NCBI GenBank assembly: GCA_028289345.1
Contig: JANQQL010000010.1
Span: 372,001-436,000 of the forward strand
DNA length: 64,000 bases
Reading direction: 5' to 3'
Source of the DNA: Planctomycetota bacterium
GTDB taxonomy: Bacteria; Planctomycetota; B15-G4; SIAN01
Position 1 is the first letter of the stretch; every line of letters begins with the position of its first letter. The position numbers were made by a program, and so were the translations under genes. Of this stretch, positions 55,062-64,000 are shown in pieces. The notes under the pieces are model-generated. The model was given only the letters and a program-made list of their open reading frames with translations, was not told where the DNA came from and ran no database searches.

Positions 55062-55880
55062 TCACTTCTGACAAGTCGGACACCAGAAGATCCGACGACT
55101 GGCCTTGATGTCTCTTCGGATGGTGCTGTGACACCGATGACACTTTTCTCCGTGTCGTGCGAAGACCCAATGTCGAAAGCGCCGGCGCGGCCAACCGGCC
55201 CCTCGAAGCTCTCGAGCCAGCTTGAGATCGTTCGTGATTCCCCCCGTCTGGTAACTCCGACGCGCCACGCGAAGAATGGCTCGGGCAAGTTTTCTTCGTT
55301 GCGACTTCGAGAGATCCCGACTTCTCATTGCCGGGCTGATTTCACTCTCGAACAGGATCTCGCTCCGCAGGTAGTTGCCGAGTCCGGCGAGGAACGATTG
55401 CTCCATGAGAATGCCGGCAAGGGCACGACCACTCCAGCGGGGATCATTGAGCCTTCCGAGAACGTCTTCGACACGGGTGTCTGGATGCAAAACATCCGGC
55501 CCCAGCTGCCCCAAGTAGCGATGGGTCCGGAGCTGCTGATCTCGCAGGACCTCGATCTCTGAAGCGCTGTAGAGCAAAGCCGACTTGTCTTCTCCATGGA
55601 CCGCGAAGCGCAGCGAACGACGAGTCTTTGGCAGCGTCCCCGCGCGGCTTACGTGCCACTTTCCGTACAGCTGATTGTGGGAATAGACATTGGTGCCGCC
55701 GCGGAAGCGAACCAACATGGCCTTGCCACGAGCTTCGACGTTTCGCACCACTCGCCCCGTGAGCGCCTGCTCGAATCGCTTGAGTTCGGGGAAAGCGAAG
55801 AACACCTCCTGCGCCACCCGCCCCTCCAGCGCCTCGTTCAACCGGTCCGCGGCTCGGCGGGTCTCTGGGCCCTCCGGCAT
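55062..55880 (-). CDS. nei: Fpg/Nei family DNA glycosylase (endonuclease VIII-like)
   Basis: A 272-residue base-excision-repair glycosylase with AP lyase activity. The N-terminus MPEGPETRRAADRL gives the catalytic Pro2-Glu3, typical of Nei. The H2TH motif follows (LAGLGNYLRSEIL), and the C-terminal zinc finger is CHRC ... CPTC. It removes oxidised bases from DNA. Next to a superoxide dismutase on the same strand, it may belong to an oxidative-damage response (context only). AAGGGG stands before the ATG. Confidence 0.9.
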   Translation of the reverse strand: MPEGPETRRAADRLNEALEGRVAQEVFFAFPELKRFEQALTGRVVRNVEARGKAMLVRFRGGTNVYSHNQLYGKWHVSRAGTLPKTRRSLRFAVHGEDKSALLYSASEIEVLRDQQLRTHRYLGQLGPDVLHPDTRVEDVLGRLNDPRWSGRALAGILMEQSFLAGLGNYLRSEILFESEISPAMRSRDLSKSQRRKLARAILRVARRSYQTGGITNDLKLARELRGAGWPRRRFRHWVFARHGEKCHRCHSTIRRDIKASRRIFWCPTCQK

Positions 55881-56140
55881 GCTCGCCCCTTTCTCGTTCC
55901 ATCACTGCCCAGGACATGTTCGGCGCGGACCGCCCGCCGGTTTCGACCCGCCATCGCTCCCCCCCGCGACCCGAAAGCCCTCGGTCATTGGAGTCCGGCG
56001 AAAAACGGCCCAACCGCTCCAGCGCCTGTCCGGACTCCAGCCGGGCTCCCGCCCCTCTCTTTGGTCGAACTCTTCTGCTCGGCTGGCTGAATCCAACAAC
56101 GCCCGGAACACGAAACGTTCGACTTGTGGAAGAGGATGCC

Positions 56141-56776
56141 ATGACCACTTCGCTACGGATTCAAAAAGAGGCCTTGAAGTTCAGCGCCGCCCACTTCTTG
56201 ATCTTTCAAGACGGCACGGCGGAGAGGCTTCACGGCCACAACTACCGAGTGAAGGCCGAAATCGAAGCCGAGGACACCGAGACGGGAATCCTCCTTGACT
56301 TCCGCACGTTCAAGAATGTCTTGCAAGGCTGCGTGAAAGACTTGGACGAGTACTTCTTGATTCCCGGCCTCCATCCGGAGATTCGAGTCCGTCGTCTTGA
56401 CACCACGACAGAGATTCGCTTCCGAGAGCGTTTCTACGCAGCGCCCTCCAACGAAGTTCGCGTCCTCCCCATTGTCAACACCAGCGCGGAGGAATTCGCT
56501 CGCTATCTGGCCTCCGCGGTTGCCGACCAACTCTCCCAATGCTCCGAAGTTCCAGGCATCGGACGTCTCGGGATTGCCGTCGAAGAAACTCCCGGCCAAG
56601 AAGCCTGGGTGCAGCGCTCGCTCGATCTCCCCTCAAGGAACCATCATGTCGATCACGAACGGTTTCACGATTCCCTCCTCTCTCACTCTCGAAAGAGCTC
56701 TCCCCAAAAGCGGTCGGCCTTCGCGGGAACAAGCAGAGGAGGCAGTGCGAACGCTCATCGCCTGGGCCGGGGATGA
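56141..56776 (+). CDS. PTPS-III-type 6-pyruvoyl-tetrahydropterin synthase homologue
   Basis: A 211-residue T-fold protein. The zinc ligands are His18 in FSAAHF and His31/His33 in LHGHNY. The motif before HGH is ExxHGH (Glu28), the PTPS-III signature, in contrast to the Cys motifs of QueD and PTPS-I. PTPS-III replaces dihydroneopterin aldolase (FolB) in folate synthesis. The last 44 codons overlap the start of folE in another frame by 131 bases and do not look like the family, so the domain itself ends near residue 165. It is upstream of folE, as expected for a folate pathway. Confidence 0.82.
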   Translation: MTTSLRIQKEALKFSAAHFLIFQDGTAERLHGHNYRVKAEIEAEDTETGILLDFRTFKNVLQGCVKDLDEYFLIPGLHPEIRVRRLDTTTEIRFRERFYAAPSNEVRVLPIVNTSAEEFARYLASAVADQLSQCSEVPGIGRLGIAVEETPGQEAWVQRSLDLPSRNHHVDHERFHDSLLSHSRKSSPQKRSAFAGTSRGGSANAHRLGRG

Positions 56777-57275
56777 CCCGGAGCGCGAGGGATTGCTCGA
56801 CACCCCGGCGCGCGTGGTCCGCGCTTACGACGAGTTCTTCCGCGGGTATTCGGAAGATTCGAGCAAGGCCCTGGCGCGCACCTTCGAAGAGGTTCACGGA
56901 TACGACGAGATGGTCGTGGTGAAAGACATCGCCGTGGAAAGCCACTGCGAACACCACATGGTGCCTTTCCTCGGCAAAGCGCACATCGGCTACTTGCCCG
57001 ATCGGAAAGTCGTCGGCTTGAGCAAGCTCGCTCGCTTGGTCGACACCTTCAGCCGACGCCTGCAGATTCAAGAGAAGCTGACCGCCCAGATTGCGGAGTC
57101 ATTGCAGACGTTTCTTGCCCCGAGGGGCGTGGCGGTAGTGATCGAAGCGGATCACCTGTGCATGACCATGCGCGGAGTTCGCAAACGCGAAGCGTCAACC
57201 ATCACCCGTCGTTTCCTCGGAGAGTTTGCCGGCAATTCGGTGCTGCGACGGGAGTTCCTCGAACATGCTCGATGA
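56646..57275 (+). CDS. folE: GTP cyclohydrolase I
   Basis: A 209-residue enzyme that opens the purine ring of GTP and makes 7,8-dihydroneopterin triphosphate, the entry to folate and related pterins. The zinc-binding part [19 protein letters not shown] and the later [12 protein letters not shown] hold the zinc ligands and active-site residues. The ATG at 56646 has AAGGA six bases upstream. The frame is open farther up but lies inside the PTPS gene. The two neighbouring enzymes catalyse consecutive steps. Confidence 0.95.
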   Translation: MSITNGFTIPSSLTLERALPKSGRPSREQAEEAVRTLIAWAGDDPEREGLLDTPARVVRAYDEFFRGYSEDSSKALARTFEEVHGYDEMVVVKDIAVESHCEHHMVPFLGKAHIGYLPDRKVVGLSKLARLVDTFSRRLQIQEKLTAQIAESLQTFLAPRGVAVVIEADHLCMTMRGVRKREASTITRRFLGEFAGNSVLRREFLEHAR

Positions 57276-57282
57276 AGGAAGC

Positions 57283-58422
57283 TCAGGATCGAACGCCTCG
57301 GGAGCCTCCCTCTCGCTTTGCCGAATCACTTTGTCCCCGGCTCTCTTGATGCGTGGTCAAAGCCCGTTCCAGTTCGACGAATCTTCCAAGTAACGAAAAG
57401 CCGATGGTGCCAAGGAGTCGTTGATCTTCCACCACGAACAGCGGACCCTCACCGGCTAGGATCTTCGGCAGGCAGGAGTCGATGAGCTCTTCCGGGGCCG
57501 CTTGTCGAAACTCCGTTTCCATGAATTCGGAAACCGGCGGCTCGAACCCGAACTGGGTCACCGCACGCATCAACACAGGATGAGGAAGAACGCCAAGCAG
57601 TCGGTAGCCCGAGTCCACCACCGGCATCGCTTCCCGACCGTTTCGGAGCGACGACAAAGCCGCGGCTCCCAAAGAGTGGTTCGCAAACAAGACCGTTCGG
57701 GGTGGGACGAAAAGCTCGTGCAATCGCCGCCCCGCTACCTCGGAAGTCATTTCGACCGCACGCAGCTCTGCCGTTCCTGCAATCCACAAGAAGACCGCAA
57801 TCAGAATCAGCATGGGGCTCTGAACCAGTCCCAGAAGGGCCAGTCCCACGCACAGCGTCCGACCGAGGAACACCGCCGCCCGAGTGGCGCGCCGCCTTCC
57901 GAAGCGAATGCTCAGCAGCGCTCGCAACACCCGGCCGCCGTCCAAGGGAAACGCGGGAAGAAGATTCAACGCGGCCACCAGCACATTCGCCACGAGCAAA
58001 CGACCAGCGAAAGATTCCGCGAGACGTTCGAGCTGCCAAGCAGCACTGCTGTTCGTCAGGAAAACGACCCCCGCAAGGAGCAGCGCGATCCCCACGTTCA
58101 CCGCGGGCCCGGCCAGCGCGACCACGACCTCTTGGCCCGGCTTGCGAGGCATTCGCTCGAGGCGAGCAACTCCGCCGATTGGCGAAAGAACGATGTCTTT
58201 GGTCGCGATGCCGAACCGACGTGCGGTCAAGGCGTGGCCGAACTCGTGCAGCAGCACGCACCCGAACACGGCGATCATCAACGAGAGCCCGCCCAGGATG
58301 GTGGGCAAGCTGGCCCCGGCCAGCCATGCCGAAACCCCAAGAAGACCAAGAGTCAGCCAAAGAGTCGCGTGGATGAAGACGTCGATCCCGGCCAACCGGC
58401 CGAGCTTCCAAGCGTGGCGCAT
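57283..58422 (-). CDS. site-2 protease family (M50) metalloprotease with CBS domains
   Basis: A 379-residue membrane metalloprotease. HEFGH (residues 59-63) and NLLPAFPLDGGR with Asp160 provide the zinc site. About six membrane segments follow. The C-terminal 130 residues contain two CBS-like modules, as in the SpoIVFB/Rip3-type group. These enzymes cleave membrane-bound regulators within the membrane. No substrate is known; the membrane-anchored sigma factor at 27113 is one possible type of target (speculation). It converges with folE. Confidence 0.88.
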   Translation of the reverse strand: MRHAWKLGRLAGIDVFIHATLWLTLGLLGVSAWLAGASLPTILGGLSLMIAVFGCVLLHEFGHALTARRFGIATKDIVLSPIGGVARLERMPRKPGQEVVVALAGPAVNVGIALLLAGVVFLTNSSAAWQLERLAESFAGRLLVANVLVAALNLLPAFPLDGGRVLRALLSIRFGRRRATRAAVFLGRTLCVGLALLGLVQSPMLILIAVFLWIAGTAELRAVEMTSEVAGRRLHELFVPPRTVLFANHSLGAAALSSLRNGREAMPVVDSGYRLLGVLPHPVLMRAVTQFGFEPPVSEFMETEFRQAAPEELIDSCLPKILAGEGPLFVVEDQRLLGTIGFSLLGRFVELERALTTHQESRGQSDSAKREGGSRGVRS

Positions 58423-58650
58423 CGATTGAACTCCCTGGTGACCTCCCCCAGAAAGCTGTTCGTTGCCCGTGAGCGATCGGAGTCAGAGGGAAACCTTGGG
58501 GGAGGGCGAGATCCTTCGCGGTGGGAAAGCCCGAGCGTCGCAAAGCGCTCTCGCGGTCGAAGAAGTCCGCGGAAGGTTTGACCGGCGGGGCGCCCCGCCG
58601 TGGAAGAATGACCAGACAAGCGCCTTGGGAGAGAAAGTGAGCGGCCCGAG

Positions 58651-59268
58651 ATGAATCATGACAAAGAGCTGAGCTGGGAACAGCTGGGAAGCCTGGACGG
58701 GCCCGCGCTGCCCCTCTTTCGAGCGCGCTTCGATCAGGTTCGCCATCCCCAAAGTGGCCAGGTCATGAAGCGCCTGGTCTTGGAGTCCGTGGACTGGGTC
58801 AACGTGGTCGCACTGACCTCGAAAGAGGAGGTGATCCTGGTGCGCCAGTACCGGTTCGGAGTGGCCTCCACGACCTTGGAACCTCCGGGTGGCATGGTCG
58901 ATCCGGGAGAAACGCCCCTGGCCGCCGCGCGCCGCGAACTCGAGGAAGAGACCGGCTACCGAGGAGGACGCTGGCAGTCGCTCGGCGCAGTGCAACCGAA
59001 CCCGGCGTACCACGACCACCTGTGCCATCACTGGCTCGCGGAGGGAGTCGAGCGGGGAGGACCTCCCGCTCCTACCGCGGGTGAAGCAATCCAAGTGGAA
59101 CGAGTCACCCAGGCGCAAATCGTGGCTGCCGTGCAGCGCGGCGAAATCCAACATGCGCTGGCGCTATCCGTGCTTTCGCGGGTCTTCGATCTGTGGCCTC
59201 CCGCCCGAGATCGAAACAACAACTCTTCCTGGGAAACGAATCCTTGGGAGTCGAACACTCCGCCCTAA
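58651..59268 (+). CDS. NUDIX hydrolase
   Basis: A 205-residue NUDIX enzyme. The full box GX5EX7REUXEEXGU is at residues 81-103 (starting GMVDPGE, with RELEEETGY). Other parts resemble ADP-ribose pyrophosphatases (VNVVALTSKEEVILVRQYRF). It would cleave a nucleoside diphosphate linked to another group. An 18-base GC palindrome (58581-58598) lies in the 228-bp gap before it, of unknown meaning. Confidence 0.88.
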   Translation: MNHDKELSWEQLGSLDGPALPLFRARFDQVRHPQSGQVMKRLVLESVDWVNVVALTSKEEVILVRQYRFGVASTTLEPPGGMVDPGETPLAAARRELEEETGYRGGRWQSLGAVQPNPAYHDHLCHHWLAEGVERGGPPAPTAGEAIQVERVTQAQIVAAVQRGEIQHALALSVLSRVFDLWPPARDRNNNSSWETNPWESNTPP

Positions 59269-59336
59269 CCTGTTCCGGGTTTGCGGTGCTGTGAGACACT
59301 CCTTCAATCCCCGAGCCTTCGCGAAAGAGCCAGCGG

Positions 59337-60578
59337 ATGACCCAAGACAAGAAGCCCGTGGTGATCGTCGGAGCCGGACTGGCCGGGTTGAACTGCGCTC
59401 GAATCCTCACATCCCAAAAAGTCCCGGTGAAGATTCTCGAGAAGTCGGACGGCGTCGGAGGACGGGTTCGGACCGACGTCGTCGATGGATTTCGACTCGA
59501 TCGCGGCTTTCAGGTTCTTCTTTCCGCCTATCCCGAGGCAAGCCAAACATTCGACATCCCCTCTCTCGAGATGAGCGCGTTCGAGCCGGGCGCATTGATT
59601 CGGCTCGACCGCGGGTTTGTTCGCTTGTCCGATCCCTGGAGACGTCCCTCGAAGGCGTTGGCCACGGTCCTTTCCCCCGCCGCGACTCTCGGAGACAAGC
59701 TTCGCATCGCACGACTGCGTAAGCAGGTTTGCCGAGGAAGCGTCACCGACCTTCTGAATCGCCCTCGCACGAAGACCGAAGATCGATTGCGAGAACTCGG
59801 GTTCTCCTCCAAGATCCTGGATCGCTTCTTTCGCCCCTTCCTCGGCGGCGTGTTCCTCGAACGCGAACTGGAGACTCCCAGTTCCTTCTTCGAGTTCGTG
59901 TTCCGGATGTTCTCGGAGGGAGACGCGGTGTTGCCGCGCGATGGCATGGGAGCCCTGGCTCAACAACTTGCGGCGCCGCTCCCGGACGAATGCCTCGAGC
60001 TTCACGCCGAAGTCAAAGCCGTGTCCAAGAACCAAGTGCAGCTGGCGAACGGGAGGGCCGTGGATGCGGCAGCCGTCGTCGTCGCGGTCGAACCTTCCGG
60101 GGTGGATCAGATCTTGCCAGGCTTCCCGAAGGCCTCCATGCGATCGGTCACCTGCGCCTATTACGCCGCGGACACCGCTCCGCTGGTTGAGCCGATCTTG
60201 GTCCTGAACGGCACCGGACGCGGGCCAATCAACAACCTATGCGTCTCGAGTCAGGTCGTTCCGAATCTCGCTCCGGCGGATCAGTCCCTGGTTTCCGTCA
60301 CGACCCTCCAAGACTTCTCGACTTCGGACGATCGACAGCATGCGCTACGAGCGCAGCTCGAAGATTGGTATGGCCCATCTGCCCGGGGTTGGCGGCTGCT
60401 CCGCGAGTACGAGATTTCTCACGCGCTCCCTCCGGTCTCTGACCGCCGATCCGAAACTTCGGTCTCGCACGCGGGAGTTTGGGTTGCCGGCGACCATCTC
60501 GAGACCCCCTCCATCGAAGGTGCCTTGATCTCCGGACGCAAGACCGCAGAAGCCATCCTCTCGGAGATCGACCGGTAG
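59337..60578 (+). CDS. FAD-dependent oxidoreductase (amine oxidase/phytoene desaturase-like)
   Basis: A 413-residue flavoprotein. VVIVGAGLAGLNCARIL is the FAD-binding Rossmann motif, followed by LEKSDGVGGRVRTD. The C-terminal FAD part is GVWVAGDHLETPSIEGALISGRKTAE. It belongs to the amine-oxidase/carotenoid-desaturase superfamily. The substrate is unknown. It is followed 69 bp later by a second FAD oxidoreductase, so the two could act in one pathway. Confidence 0.87.
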   Translation: MTQDKKPVVIVGAGLAGLNCARILTSQKVPVKILEKSDGVGGRVRTDVVDGFRLDRGFQVLLSAYPEASQTFDIPSLEMSAFEPGALIRLDRGFVRLSDPWRRPSKALATVLSPAATLGDKLRIARLRKQVCRGSVTDLLNRPRTKTEDRLRELGFSSKILDRFFRPFLGGVFLERELETPSSFFEFVFRMFSEGDAVLPRDGMGALAQQLAAPLPDECLELHAEVKAVSKNQVQLANGRAVDAAAVVVAVEPSGVDQILPGFPKASMRSVTCAYYAADTAPLVEPILVLNGTGRGPINNLCVSSQVVPNLAPADQSLVSVTTLQDFSTSDDRQHALRAQLEDWYGPSARGWRLLREYEISHALPPVSDRRSETSVSHAGVWVAGDHLETPSIEGALISGRKTAEAILSEIDR

Positions 60579-60647
60579 CACGAATCCGAGTCGGGCCACC
60601 CCGCGAAGTTCCTGAAGACTCGAGAACGCAACTCACCGGAATCACTC

Positions 60648-61667
60648 ATGACCAAGAACGACGCGGCGCCATCGGTCGCCATCATCGGCGCGGGCATGGC
60701 AGGTCTGGTTTGCGCCCGAACACTTCAGAGCCGCGGAGTTCCGGTCAAGGTCTTCGAGAAGAGTCGCGGTCTGGGTGGCCGAATGTCGACGCGGCGGACT
60801 CCCGAGGGACTGCATTTCGATCATGGAGCCCAGTACTTCACCGTTCGCAACGAACGGTTTGCCCGAGAAGTCCGCCAGTGGGAGAAAGACGGAACGGTGG
60901 CCGAGTGGTCTGGACGGATCGTGACTTTGACGCGCGGAGTGGTCGACGATCCCTCGGACGCTCCTCGACGTTACGTGGGGACTCCCGGGATGCACTCGAT
61001 TTGCAAACAGCTGGCGGCGGGACTCGACGTGCAGCTCCTGGCACGAGTCGAGTCATTGGAAGCCTCGGAAAATGGCTGGCGACTCCACCCGGACTCGGGC
61101 GCTCCTCTTGGCAAGTTTGACCGCGTGATTTGCACGGCCCCCGCGCCCCAATCCGCCAAACTGCTCGAACCGGCGCCACGCCTCTCCCAGACGATCCGCG
61201 AGGTTCCGATGAACGGCTGCTGGGCGGTGATGGTGGCGTTCGACCAGACTCTGCCGCTGGACTTTCACGGCGCTTTCGTTCACGAATCCCCGTTGTCTTG
61301 GATCGCGAGAAACAGCGCCAAGCCCGGGAGAGCAAACCAGCGAAGCACTCCAGGGAAGGATTGCTGGGTCCTGCACTCCTCCGTGGAATGGACGCAGCAG
61401 CACCTCGAAGCCCGCGCAGACGATGTCCGGACCGCACTCCTAGATTCCTTTTGGCAAGCCACCCGAACGACACCCAAGGAAGCGAGTTTCTCGACGGCTC
61501 ATCGCTGGCTTTACGCCATTCCACAGCCCCTCGAACAACGTTGCTTGTTCGATCCAGGGCTTGGACTGGGTGCGTGCGGTGACTGGTGCGGCGGACCTCG
61601 TGTCGAAGGAGCGTTCTTGAGCGGGTATGCCATGGCAGACCGGCTCCACGCAGAACTTCGTCGCTAG
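60648..61667 (+). CDS. renalase-like FAD-dependent oxidoreductase
   Basis: A 339-residue flavoprotein of the COG3380/renalase-like group. VAIIGAGMAGLVCARTL and FEKSRGLGGRMSTRR form the FAD site, and HFDHGAQYFTVR is the usual second motif. Bacterial renalase-like proteins oxidise isomeric dihydronicotinamides. It lies directly downstream of the other FAD oxidoreductase on the same strand and converges with the FG-GAP gene. Confidence 0.87.
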   Translation: MTKNDAAPSVAIIGAGMAGLVCARTLQSRGVPVKVFEKSRGLGGRMSTRRTPEGLHFDHGAQYFTVRNERFAREVRQWEKDGTVAEWSGRIVTLTRGVVDDPSDAPRRYVGTPGMHSICKQLAAGLDVQLLARVESLEASENGWRLHPDSGAPLGKFDRVICTAPAPQSAKLLEPAPRLSQTIREVPMNGCWAVMVAFDQTLPLDFHGAFVHESPLSWIARNSAKPGRANQRSTPGKDCWVLHSSVEWTQQHLEARADDVRTALLDSFWQATRTTPKEASFSTAHRWLYAIPQPLEQRCLFDPGLGLGACGDWCGGPRVEGAFLSGYAMADRLHAELRR

Positions 61668-61715
61668 CAGGTCTCGCGCACGACCAGCGCTCCCCGATCC
61701 GGTCGGTCCGCCTCG

Positions 61716-63263
61716 CTACTCGGGAATCCTCACCGTTTCCTGGGCGCTGTCCGTCGCCTTTCCCTGATTCCCCACCGCAAACGCTTGAAACTCGAAGGAG
61801 TGTCCCGCTGCCGCCGCAGGAACGGTGGTCGCGAAGCGGCGATTGCCTCGGCTGTTGATCAAGTCTGCTTGAAACCACTGAACCATGGGTACTTCGTCCA
61901 CCGCAGTCACGTAGAGCAGAACTTGCTGGTCCGGCGCGCCGCCGCGGACATCCAGACGCAGCGTTTGTCCAACGGCCGGTTCCCGGTTGGCAGCCTGCAG
62001 GTACAGGTCATTGCCGGCACGAACCGAGACCACTCCCGGCCCCGCAGAAGGGGAAGCAATCAAGAGCTCGGCAATGCCATCACCGTTCATATCCTCCGCA
62101 CTCTCCAAGAAGCGTCCCAACGAGTCGCTGGCACGGGAGGCTTCGAACTCGTAGAGCACATCCCCGGAGAATCCCGAGAACAGCTGCGCCGAACCACCAC
62201 CATCACTCGGAGAACCGACGAGGAAATCTGCAAAGCCGTCGCGATTCTGGTCGCCGGCCGCCGCAAGATTGCCGAGAGCGTCGCGCGCCGAGGCCCCATC
62301 GATGTGAAGTAGCGTGGATCCATCCCGCCCCGAGTACAGAGTGGCGGCCCCGGAGTCGATCCCTCCGCCGTCTGCTCCGTTGGCACCGATCAGAATGTCG
62401 GGAACGTCATCACCATTCGTATCTCCGACGGCCGCCACCTGAATTCCAAACCGATCCCCTGCCGAGGCACCCATCCAATGCCAAATCTTCGATCCATCTT
62501 TGCCGGAATACACCCCGGCACTGCCTGCATCCGTTGCCGCAGTGTCATCGAAGGCGGCACCGATGATCAGGTCGCGCACTCCGTCTCCGTTGACGTCCAG
62601 AGTCCCCGCGAGCGCCACCCCCAGGGTGTGACCGCTGTGATCACCACGAATCGTGAGAAGCACCGAAGCATCCGCCCCGGAAAACACCCAGACGGAGTCC
62701 GGGCGTGATTGAGAAATGTGATTGTGAGCGGACGCAGCGAAGTCGGGGACTTGATCGCCGTTCAAGTCACCGACGGCCGCCACTCGCCAGCCGAGTTCCA
62801 CGTTGTTGGCTTGGCCCTCAAGCTCGTGAATGACGGATCCGTCGGCTCCCGAGTGAACCGTCACCCGCCCACGGCGTTGTCCCCCACCCGACGCGGTGGC
62901 AGCACCGACCGCGTAGTCGGCCGTTCCGTCTCCGTTCAAGTCGCCCAAACGAGCCACCGACCGCCCGAACCACTCCCCCGCCGCGCGACCAGGCACCTCA
63001 TAGAGCATCGACCCGTCTCGCCCGTCGAAGAGCGTGACGCTGCCCGACTCCATTCCCGCCGGATCGTCCTGAAACGCTCCGACCAACACGTCGGGGACGC
63101 CGTCTCCGTTGCCATCGAAGCTGGTGATGCCGATCCCGAATTGATCCCCCGCAGAGTTGCCGCGCAAAGTGTGGATCCGGTCCTGTCCCCAAGCAGATCC
63201 CGTTGAAAAGCAAACACCCCACAGACACGCCAGGTACGCCAAGACGTCACCGATTCGAAACAT
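61716..63263 (-). CDS. secreted FG-GAP/integrin-alpha-like propeller
   Basis: A 515-residue exported protein. A signal peptide (ending near STGSAWGQ) is followed by seven FG-GAP blades with calcium-binding loops of the type DGNGDGVPD, DLNGDGTAD and DTNGDDVPD. The last 100 residues form a C-terminal beta-rich domain. GGAG stands eight bases before the ATG at 63263. The longer open frame upstream is Arg-rich and not used. It resembles the FG-GAP protein at 23196. Confidence 0.87.
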   Translation of the reverse strand: MFRIGDVLAYLACLWGVCFSTGSAWGQDRIHTLRGNSAGDQFGIGITSFDGNGDGVPDVLVGAFQDDPAGMESGSVTLFDGRDGSMLYEVPGRAAGEWFGRSVARLGDLNGDGTADYAVGAATASGGGQRRGRVTVHSGADGSVIHELEGQANNVELGWRVAAVGDLNGDQVPDFAASAHNHISQSRPDSVWVFSGADASVLLTIRGDHSGHTLGVALAGTLDVNGDGVRDLIIGAAFDDTAATDAGSAGVYSGKDGSKIWHWMGASAGDRFGIQVAAVGDTNGDDVPDILIGANGADGGGIDSGAATLYSGRDGSTLLHIDGASARDALGNLAAAGDQNRDGFADFLVGSPSDGGGSAQLFSGFSGDVLYEFEASRASDSLGRFLESAEDMNGDGIAELLIASPSAGPGVVSVRAGNDLYLQAANREPAVGQTLRLDVRGGAPDQQVLLYVTAVDEVPMVQWFQADLINSRGNRRFATTVPAAAAGHSFEFQAFAVGNQGKATDSAQETVRIPE

Positions 63264-63498
63264 CGAACGATCTCCGTCAGGTTGCCGAGCGGAACTCCGG
63301 TCAACCCGGCAACTTGAGGGCCGAAACGGGAGCTGCGATGGAGAACAACGATTTCCACCCGCGACAGGCCGGCAAACATCCGGGTTGACGAGGTCGTCCG
63401 TCAAGCGCTCCCGCGCCACTTCCTCGAATTCCGACCGGCGTCAAACCAGTGGGCGAAGCGGAGCGATCCATCCAGACACAATCTTCGCCTGTGGGCCT

Positions 63499-63960
63499 TC
63501 ATGTCTCGCCGTCTGCGCGCTGCCGAACCCGTGAACGAAAACCGTCCACGCGCTGCAGGTACCAATCCGGAAAGCCGTAGTCCCGCGCGGCGTCAGCAAT
63601 CCGATCGACATACTCATCGCTCGCCGGAGCGACTTTCGGTGATGGCGCGAAGTAGCAGAGTGCCGGAGCTTTCTTGCCATCCAGGGTCTCGACAAGAACC
63701 GCCTCCGGAAGATAGGTCCCGACCCAGTCCTGGTGATAAAGAGCATCGAGCTCACCATGAGTGACCTGGCAAAGAACCCCATACACCGCATGGCGCTCGG
63801 AGCGGACCAGGTTGGCGAGCGGTTCGATCCGAAGGTCAAAACCGGGCAGACGTGCCACCTCGAGTTGGCGAGGTTCCACTCCGGCATTCTCGAGAACTCG
63901 CGAATTGATGAAGGATCCGTAGAAGAAAACGCGAACGGCGTTCGAAGGGACGACTGGCAT
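63499..63960 (-). CDS. gamma-glutamylcyclotransferase-like protein
   Basis: A 153-residue protein of the GGCT/AIG2-like family. The N-terminal VFFYGSFINSRVL is the substrate-binding loop of the fold. Members cyclise gamma-glutamyl amines or have related roles, but the exact activity is not certain from sequence. The ATG at 63960 has AAGGAG six bases upstream. The gene is complete inside the window. Confidence 0.8.
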   Translation of the reverse strand: MPVVPSNAVRVFFYGSFINSRVLENAGVEPRQLEVARLPGFDLRIEPLANLVRSERHAVYGVLCQVTHGELDALYHQDWVGTYLPEAVLVETLDGKKAPALCYFAPSPKVAPASDEYVDRIADAARDYGFPDWYLQRVDGFRSRVRQRADGET

Positions 63961-64000
63961 GATCCACTCCTTTCCGAAAGACCAAGCACCCTTCAAAGCC

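Noticed and set aside
56141-56776. QueD (queuosine pathway) assignment for the PTPS gene
   Set aside because: The QueD motif CxxxHGH is absent and ExxHGH is present, which fits PTPS-III.
58581-58598. 18-bp GC palindrome CGGCGGGGC/GCCCCGCCG as a terminator
   Set aside because: There is no loop or T run, and its place between divergent genes does not fit termination. It may be chance in GC-rich DNA.

Overview
The window reads as a chromosomal segment of a GC-rich (about 60% by eye) Gram-negative-type bacterium, most likely a planctomycete (Planctomycetota). This is an inference from gene style. It holds an ECF sigma factor overlapping a Ser/Thr kinase that ends in a formylglycine-generating-enzyme (FGE/SUMF1) domain, a sigma factor fused through a membrane segment to carboxypeptidase-regulatory-like domains, and many secreted beta-propeller proteins (two PQQ-like, two FG-GAP, three PD40/TolB-like). 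I saw no rRNA, tRNA, CRISPR array, insertion sequence or phage gene.

Region by region. 0.1-8.1 kb (minus strand): a tightly coupled lipid-modification operon running DUF1295, CFA-like methyltransferase, acyl desaturase, COG2907-type FAD oxidoreductase, DUF1365, cyclopropane-fatty-acyl-phospholipid synthase and DUF2878, followed by a lipoprotein alpha/beta hydrolase. 8.3-11 kb: a PlsC-ACP-acyl-AMP ligase fusion. 11-17.8 kb: an uncharacterised protein, a DUF1499 lipoprotein, a receiver-less HD-GYP-like protein, a receiver/histidine kinase pair, a small DUF2256-DUF3253 protein and a PQQ-like propeller. 17.8-32 kb: a TPR hybrid histidine kinase, a bestrophin, a fasciclin protein, FG-GAP and PD40 propellers, a membrane-anchored sigma factor fusion and a second PQQ-like propeller. 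32.3-38.7 kb: the most unusual locus, a cytophagalysin-type (M43) metalloprotease with seven nonapeptide repeats of the form xDDPATLKF, translationally coupled to an MvdC/MvdD-like ATP-grasp ligase, then the ECF sigma factor, the kinase-SUMF1 protein and a Lys-rich unknown. 39-42.5 kb: a di-haem lipoprotein with an isoquinoline-oxidoreductase-like molybdenum enzyme. 42.5-48.5 kb: two alpha/beta hydrolases, one in an autoregulated TetR operon, and two PD40 proteins. 48.6-53.9 kb: a TetR-regulated RND efflux pair. 54-64 kb: Fe superoxide dismutase, an Nei-type DNA glycosylase, PTPS-III and FolE pterin genes, an M50 protease, a NUDIX hydrolase, two FAD oxidoreductases, a secreted FG-GAP protein and a gamma-glutamylcyclotransferase-like protein.

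How the genes work together. Many minus-strand genes form operons with 4-bp ATGA overlaps. The best candidate for an undescribed system is 32.4-35.0 kb, where the repeats carry Asp, Thr/Ser and Lys at fixed positions beside a graspetide-type ligase. Non-coding signals include matching TetR operators in front of the efflux regulator and the efflux adaptor, a 16-bp-arm palindrome touching the start codon of the other TetR gene, a dispersed intergenic repeat of about 110 bp in three copies, three hairpins in a row at 38.9 kb, and terminator-like hairpins after and just before sodB. Starts were chosen by me from Shine-Dalgarno matches, overlaps and signal peptides, and differ from the longest open frame in many genes.
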